In this document: positions 4,358-7,012 of the stretch, in pieces
How positions within the stretch are numbered: the stretch's first letter is position 1
Layout of the letters: every line of letters begins with the position of its first letter
NCBI GenBank assembly: GCA_013138615.1
Contig: WTCK01000209.1
Coordinates: 1-7,012, forward strand
From: Candidatus Thorarchaeota archaeon
Lineage (GTDB): Archaea > Asgardarchaeota > Thorarchaeia > Thorarchaeales > Thorarchaeaceae
Reading direction: 5' to 3'
DNA length: 7,012 bases
Program-made: the position numbers and the translations under genes
Notes under the pieces: model-generated
Database searches by the model: none
What the model was told of the DNA's origin: nothing
The model's input: the letters and a program-made list of their open reading frames with translations, nothing else

Positions 4358-5656
4358 TCATCTCGCTTTTCTTGGAGAAATCGTTCTGACCTCTGAGGGC
4401 AGGTACTTGTGTAGTGCCTTGGGAATCTCGATGCTTCCGTCTTCTCTCTGGTAGTTCTCGAGAATCGCAACTATGGTCCTGGGGTTTGCCATCATTGTAC
4501 TATTCAGTGTATGAGGGTATGATTTCTCAGTGCCGCCTTTTTTCAACCTGTACTTAATGTTGAGCCGAGTCGCCTGATACGCGGTGCAATTGCTGCATGA
4601 ACCGCCCTCTCGGTATTTTTCTTGACCAGGCATCCAGAACTCGATGTCATACTTCTTGGCTGCAACGATTCCGATGTCCCCCGTGCAGACGTTCACGATA
4701 CGATATGGCAACTTCAATGCCTGAGCCATTTCCTCCTCATTCCTAATGAGTTCTTCATGAATGCGCCAAGACTCATCTGGATGACTGAGAACGAACTGCT
4801 CGACCTTGGTGAATTGATGAACTCTGAAGATTCCCTTAGTGTCTTTGCCATGGGATCCCGCCTCTTTCCTGAATTGGGTAGCCACTCCCGCCAATTTTAT
4901 GGGCAAATCCGCGGGTTCGAATATCTCTCCCATGTGCATAGCAGCCATTGGATGCTCTGAGGTGGCAATGAGATACAGGTCTTCTCCCTCGATTTTGTAC
5001 ATGACCTCCTCAAAGTCTGCAAGGTCCGTGACGCCTTCATACGGCTCCCGTCGCATCATAAAGGGCGGATATATCGGTGTGTGCCCCTTTTTGAGAAGCA
5101 TTTCTAATGCCATCTGCTGCATGGCTAAATCTAGCAGTACAAGTTCATTCTTCAGGAAATAGAACCTAGATCCCGCTATTTTGGCTGCTCTCGCGATGTC
5201 TCCGACATCAAGTGTCTTCAAGAGGTCCACATGGCTCCGTATTTCAAAGTCGAATTGAGGACGACCACCCCACTCCCTCACCACTACGTTGTCTTCCTCA
5301 TCCTTGCCATAGGGAACTGATTCGTGAAGGATGTTGGGGATACTCATCTGAATTTTCCTCAGTTCAAGTTCGAGCTTGGCGGTCTTCGTTTCGACCTTCT
5401 GAATCTCTGAATTCACTCCATTAACTTTCTTGACAAGGTCAGAGTCTTCCCCACCTGACTTTTTCAGCTTCCCAATCTCCTTGGACAGGCGATTCCGGTC
5501 AGTTCTTAGTTCTTGGATTCTCTTCTTTAGCGACCTGACTTCAGAATCAAGGGCGAGCAAGCGATCAAACATCTCCAGCTTCGCATCATTTCGACGCTTG
5601 CGGAGGTCTTCCCGAATGAGTTCCACATTTTCGCGGATGAATCGTATGTCATGCAT
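4358..5656 (-). CDS. serS: Seryl-tRNA synthetase (class II)
   Basis: It joins serine to tRNA-Ser, and to tRNA-Sec where present, in the cytoplasm. The 432-residue length is normal. Residues 1-110 form the long antiparallel coiled-coil arm that grips the tRNA variable arm (charged heptads about 28-105). Class II core: motif 1 around 174-204 with the PIYPPFMMR strand; the TSEHP serine-site loop at 232-236; motif 2 FRKEAGSHGKDT (262-273) and the HQFTKVE strand (280-286); the YREGGSCSNCTAYQ loop (348-361); and motif 3 around 383-401 with Arg393. Motif 3 reads LNSTMMANPR rather than the bacterial NGSGLAVGR, closer to the eukaryotic/archaeal pattern. It is the common SerRS, not the rare methanogen type. 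The ATG at 5656 has a GAGAGTGAT ribosome binding site. The glycosyltransferase gene ends 13 bp upstream, so the two are probably co-transcribed. Confidence 0.98.
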   Translation of the reverse strand: MHDIRFIRENVELIREDLRKRRNDAKLEMFDRLLALDSEVRSLKKRIQELRTDRNRLSKEIGKLKKSGGEDSDLVKKVNGVNSEIQKVETKTAKLELELRKIQMSIPNILHESVPYGKDEEDNVVVREWGGRPQFDFEIRSHVDLLKTLDVGDIARAAKIAGSRFYFLKNELVLLDLAMQQMALEMLLKKGHTPIYPPFMMRREPYEGVTDLADFEEVMYKIEGEDLYLIATSEHPMAAMHMGEIFEPADLPIKLAGVATQFRKEAGSHGKDTKGIFRVHQFTKVEQFVLSHPDESWRIHEELIRNEEEMAQALKLPYRIVNVCTGDIGIVAAKKYDIEFWMPGQEKYREGGSCSNCTAYQATRLNIKYRLKKGGTEKSYPHTLNSTMMANPRTIVAILENYQREDGSIEIPKALHKYLPSEVRTISPRKAR

Positions 5657-5669
5657 TGATTATCACTCT

Positions 5670-6761
5670 CTAGGAGGTTGCTCGTTCATAGACTTTCTCA
5701 AGCTGTTCCAACTGTGTAGTCCAAGAATACTCTTTCTCCACCTTCTCTCGACACCGCTTTCCCATTGAACGCCTGAGTTCATGGTCCTCAGCAAGACGAC
5801 GCATAGCTTCAACGACAGCGGCTGTGCTATTGGGCTTTACAAGTATGCCCTCTTTCTCACTCAGGAGCCTGGTGGTTTCACCAATTGCAGTGGTGATGAC
5901 GGGAAGCCCACAGCTCATTGCTTCCATAACACTAAGCCCCAGCCCACCTATGTTCTGGGGAATCACAAAGACGTCTCCCTGTCTGAAAATTGTTGGAATC
6001 TGCGAGTGGTCAATTGTTCCCGGCCATCTTACAGAGCCATCATTGACACAGTTTTCCAATTGTGATTTCAGCATACCATCGCCGAGAAGGGTCAATCTCG
6101 TATCCGGATTTTCTATGTGATACTCCTTGAATGCGTCAAGGAGAATGTCTACACCCTTGTCATAGCTCAATCGCCCAACGTATACGAAATCTACTATGCC
6201 ATCCTTGTCGTTCTCGTTCGTTCGAGGACTGAACAGTTCCGTATTAACACCGTTTCTGATTACAGTGAGCTTATCCTCGGGAATTCCGTAATCAGTGAAG
6301 TATGGTTTCTGCGACGGGTCAACGAGCACGATCTGATCGTATCTCTTGCTTGCGAAGAGGGACGCCTTCCATGCTACACTAAATAGCGTGGTATAGAAAG
6401 AAGCTCCGCTGGCATATGCCAGATGAAAGGTCACCACAAGTGGCGGAATTACCTTTTTGAAAGCTGGAAGCAGAAACTCAGTGCTCCCGGAATTCATCTG
6501 AACGTGCAAGACTTCAATGTCATGCCGTTGACTCTCCTTTGCAATCATTCTTCCTGCTGCAGGCGAATCGAGCGAGTAATGAGGGTTCAGATGTACTGCA
6601 GGAATCCTATGCACACAATCTTCAGGAAGATTACTTCCCGTATAGGACTGTGTGAAGATATGCACATCATGCCCTCTCTCTAAGAGGCCTTCCAGCACTT
6701 GATTGGCACGCACGCATAACCCGTCTGCGGCGCCGAACTTGCTCACCATGCCAATCCTCAT
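5670..6761 (-). CDS. GT4-family glycosyltransferase (GT-B fold)
   Basis: It transfers a sugar from an activated nucleotide donor to a lipid, glycan or protein acceptor, probably at the cytoplasmic face of the membrane. The 363-residue length is typical. The N-terminal acceptor domain starts MRIGMVSKFGAADG and has a Rossmann pattern (LLERGHDVHIFTQ 27-39, LHVQMNSG 85-92, VVTFHL 109-114). The donor domain begins after VIRNGVNTELFSP (167-179). It shows FVYVGRLSYDKGVDILLDAF (192-211, with Arg197 and Lys202 as usual phosphate-binding residues), LTLLGDG (223-229) and EAMSCGLPVITT (280-291). The first Glu of the usual EX7E motif is replaced by Gly272; only Glu280 is kept. The gene has no membrane helix. 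The ATG at 6761 is preceded by GAGGT with a good spacer. serS follows 13 bp downstream and nth lies 76 bp upstream on the same strand. Donor and acceptor are unknown. Confidence 0.94.
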   Translation of the reverse strand: MRIGMVSKFGAADGLCVRANQVLEGLLERGHDVHIFTQSYTGSNLPEDCVHRIPAVHLNPHYSLDSPAAGRMIAKESQRHDIEVLHVQMNSGSTEFLLPAFKKVIPPLVVTFHLAYASGASFYTTLFSVAWKASLFASKRYDQIVLVDPSQKPYFTDYGIPEDKLTVIRNGVNTELFSPRTNENDKDGIVDFVYVGRLSYDKGVDILLDAFKEYHIENPDTRLTLLGDGMLKSQLENCVNDGSVRWPGTIDHSQIPTIFRQGDVFVIPQNIGGLGLSVMEAMSCGLPVITTAIGETTRLLSEKEGILVKPNSTAAVVEAMRRLAEDHELRRSMGKRCREKVEKEYSWTTQLEQLEKVYERATS

Positions 6762-6837
6762 CGTAGCTGACCTCGATTCGTGTGCACGTAGTGCTCGATT
6801 TCTCTCTTCTCTTTAGGCTCTTTCGATGGGTTGCTGC

Positions 6838-7012
6838 TTAATTGAACCTGCCAGCAGAAGGACAAAGGTCTTTGACCGCGCAAGCATCACATTCCGGCTT
6901 CCTGGCGTTACATGTTCTCCTTCCATGTGCTCCAATTAGCTTGGCGTATTCATACCACTGTTCTCGCGGAAGCAAAGCCATCAAATCACGTTCTGCTTTC
7001 TCACGATTTTTT
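6838..7012 (-). CDS. nth: Endonuclease III, C-terminal fragment (gene starts beyond window)
   Basis: This DNA glycosylase/AP lyase removes oxidised pyrimidines. Only the last 57 residues are inside the window. They contain the family's [4Fe-4S] loop as C-X6-C-X2-C-X5-C (CNARKPEC, then DAC and AVKDLC). It is preceded by the helix and turn EYAKLIGAHGRRTC, matching the usual 'LI.HGR..C' lead-in. The chain ends 7 residues after the last Cys (PSAGRFN) at a TAA in 6840-6838. The helix-hairpin-helix and catalytic Lys/Asp lie outside. The Cys-X6-C-X2-C-X5-C loop is also found in MutY, but MutY has a further C-terminal domain. The short tail therefore favours Nth. No oligo-T follows the stop, so transcription may continue into the glycosyltransferase gene. 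Confidence 0.93.
   Translation of the reverse strand, partial: KNREKAERDLMALLPREQWYEYAKLIGAHGRRTCNARKPECDACAVKDLCPSAGRFN

Noticed and set aside
4622..5768. Several plus-strand open frames of 70-112 codons
   Set aside because: They are antisense to the highly conserved serS gene and have Ser/Arg-rich shadow composition.
1..7012. tRNA or rRNA genes, CRISPR arrays, insertion sequences, long direct repeats
   Set aside because: Reading both strands showed no cloverleaf-like GGTTCAAATC arm with acceptor stem, no regularly spaced repeats, no transposase frame and no terminal inverted repeats.

Overview
The window looks like chromosomal DNA from an anaerobic or microaerophilic archaeon. Several start codons follow purine-rich GAGGT or GGTGA Shine-Dalgarno sequences, and A/T-rich TATA-like boxes lie where archaeal promoters would place them. 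The superoxide reductase has the compact one-domain form known from Pyrococcus, and the seryl-tRNA synthetase has a eukaryote/archaeon-like motif 3. Base composition is balanced, with no obvious island. An Asgard (Thorarchaeia-like) or related lineage is possible, but that is a guess from overall gene style.

Layout, left to right. Positions 2-124 are probably the C-terminal end of a plus-strand gene that begins before the window. Positions 163-373 hold two overlapping or abutting tiny minus-strand reading frames (35 and 31 codons). The second has a near-perfect archaeal ribosome binding site, and the DNA upstream (374-502) can form several hairpins, one of which could hide that site. A shared A/T box near 495-502 may serve both these frames and the plus-strand gene at 549-1142, a zinc-binding protein with two membrane helices. 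A superoxide reductase gene (1152-1529, minus) converges on it with a 9-bp gap.

A divergent intergenic region of about 210 bp (1530-1738) separates the reductase from an ECF-transporter S component (1739-2335, plus). Next comes a well-formed but unrecognised 429-residue protein (2447-3736, plus). It converges on the minus-strand block, and a hairpin plus oligo-T terminator lies between them.

The right half is all minus strand. In transcription order it holds the C-terminus of endonuclease III (nth, entering from beyond position 7012), a GT4 glycosyltransferase, serS, and a stand-alone ferritin-like diiron protein of the rubrerythrin type. The glycosyltransferase and serS are 13 bp apart and probably co-transcribed. 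The rubrerythrin-like gene seems to have its own promoter.

The functional themes are oxygen defence (superoxide reductase, rubrerythrin-like protein, DNA base-damage repair by Nth), translation (SerRS), surface or lipid glycosylation (GT4) and vitamin-type uptake (ECF S component). No transposon, CRISPR array, tRNA or rRNA was found. The parts most worth a second look are the small-ORF/structured-leader region at 160-500 and the 429-residue orphan family.
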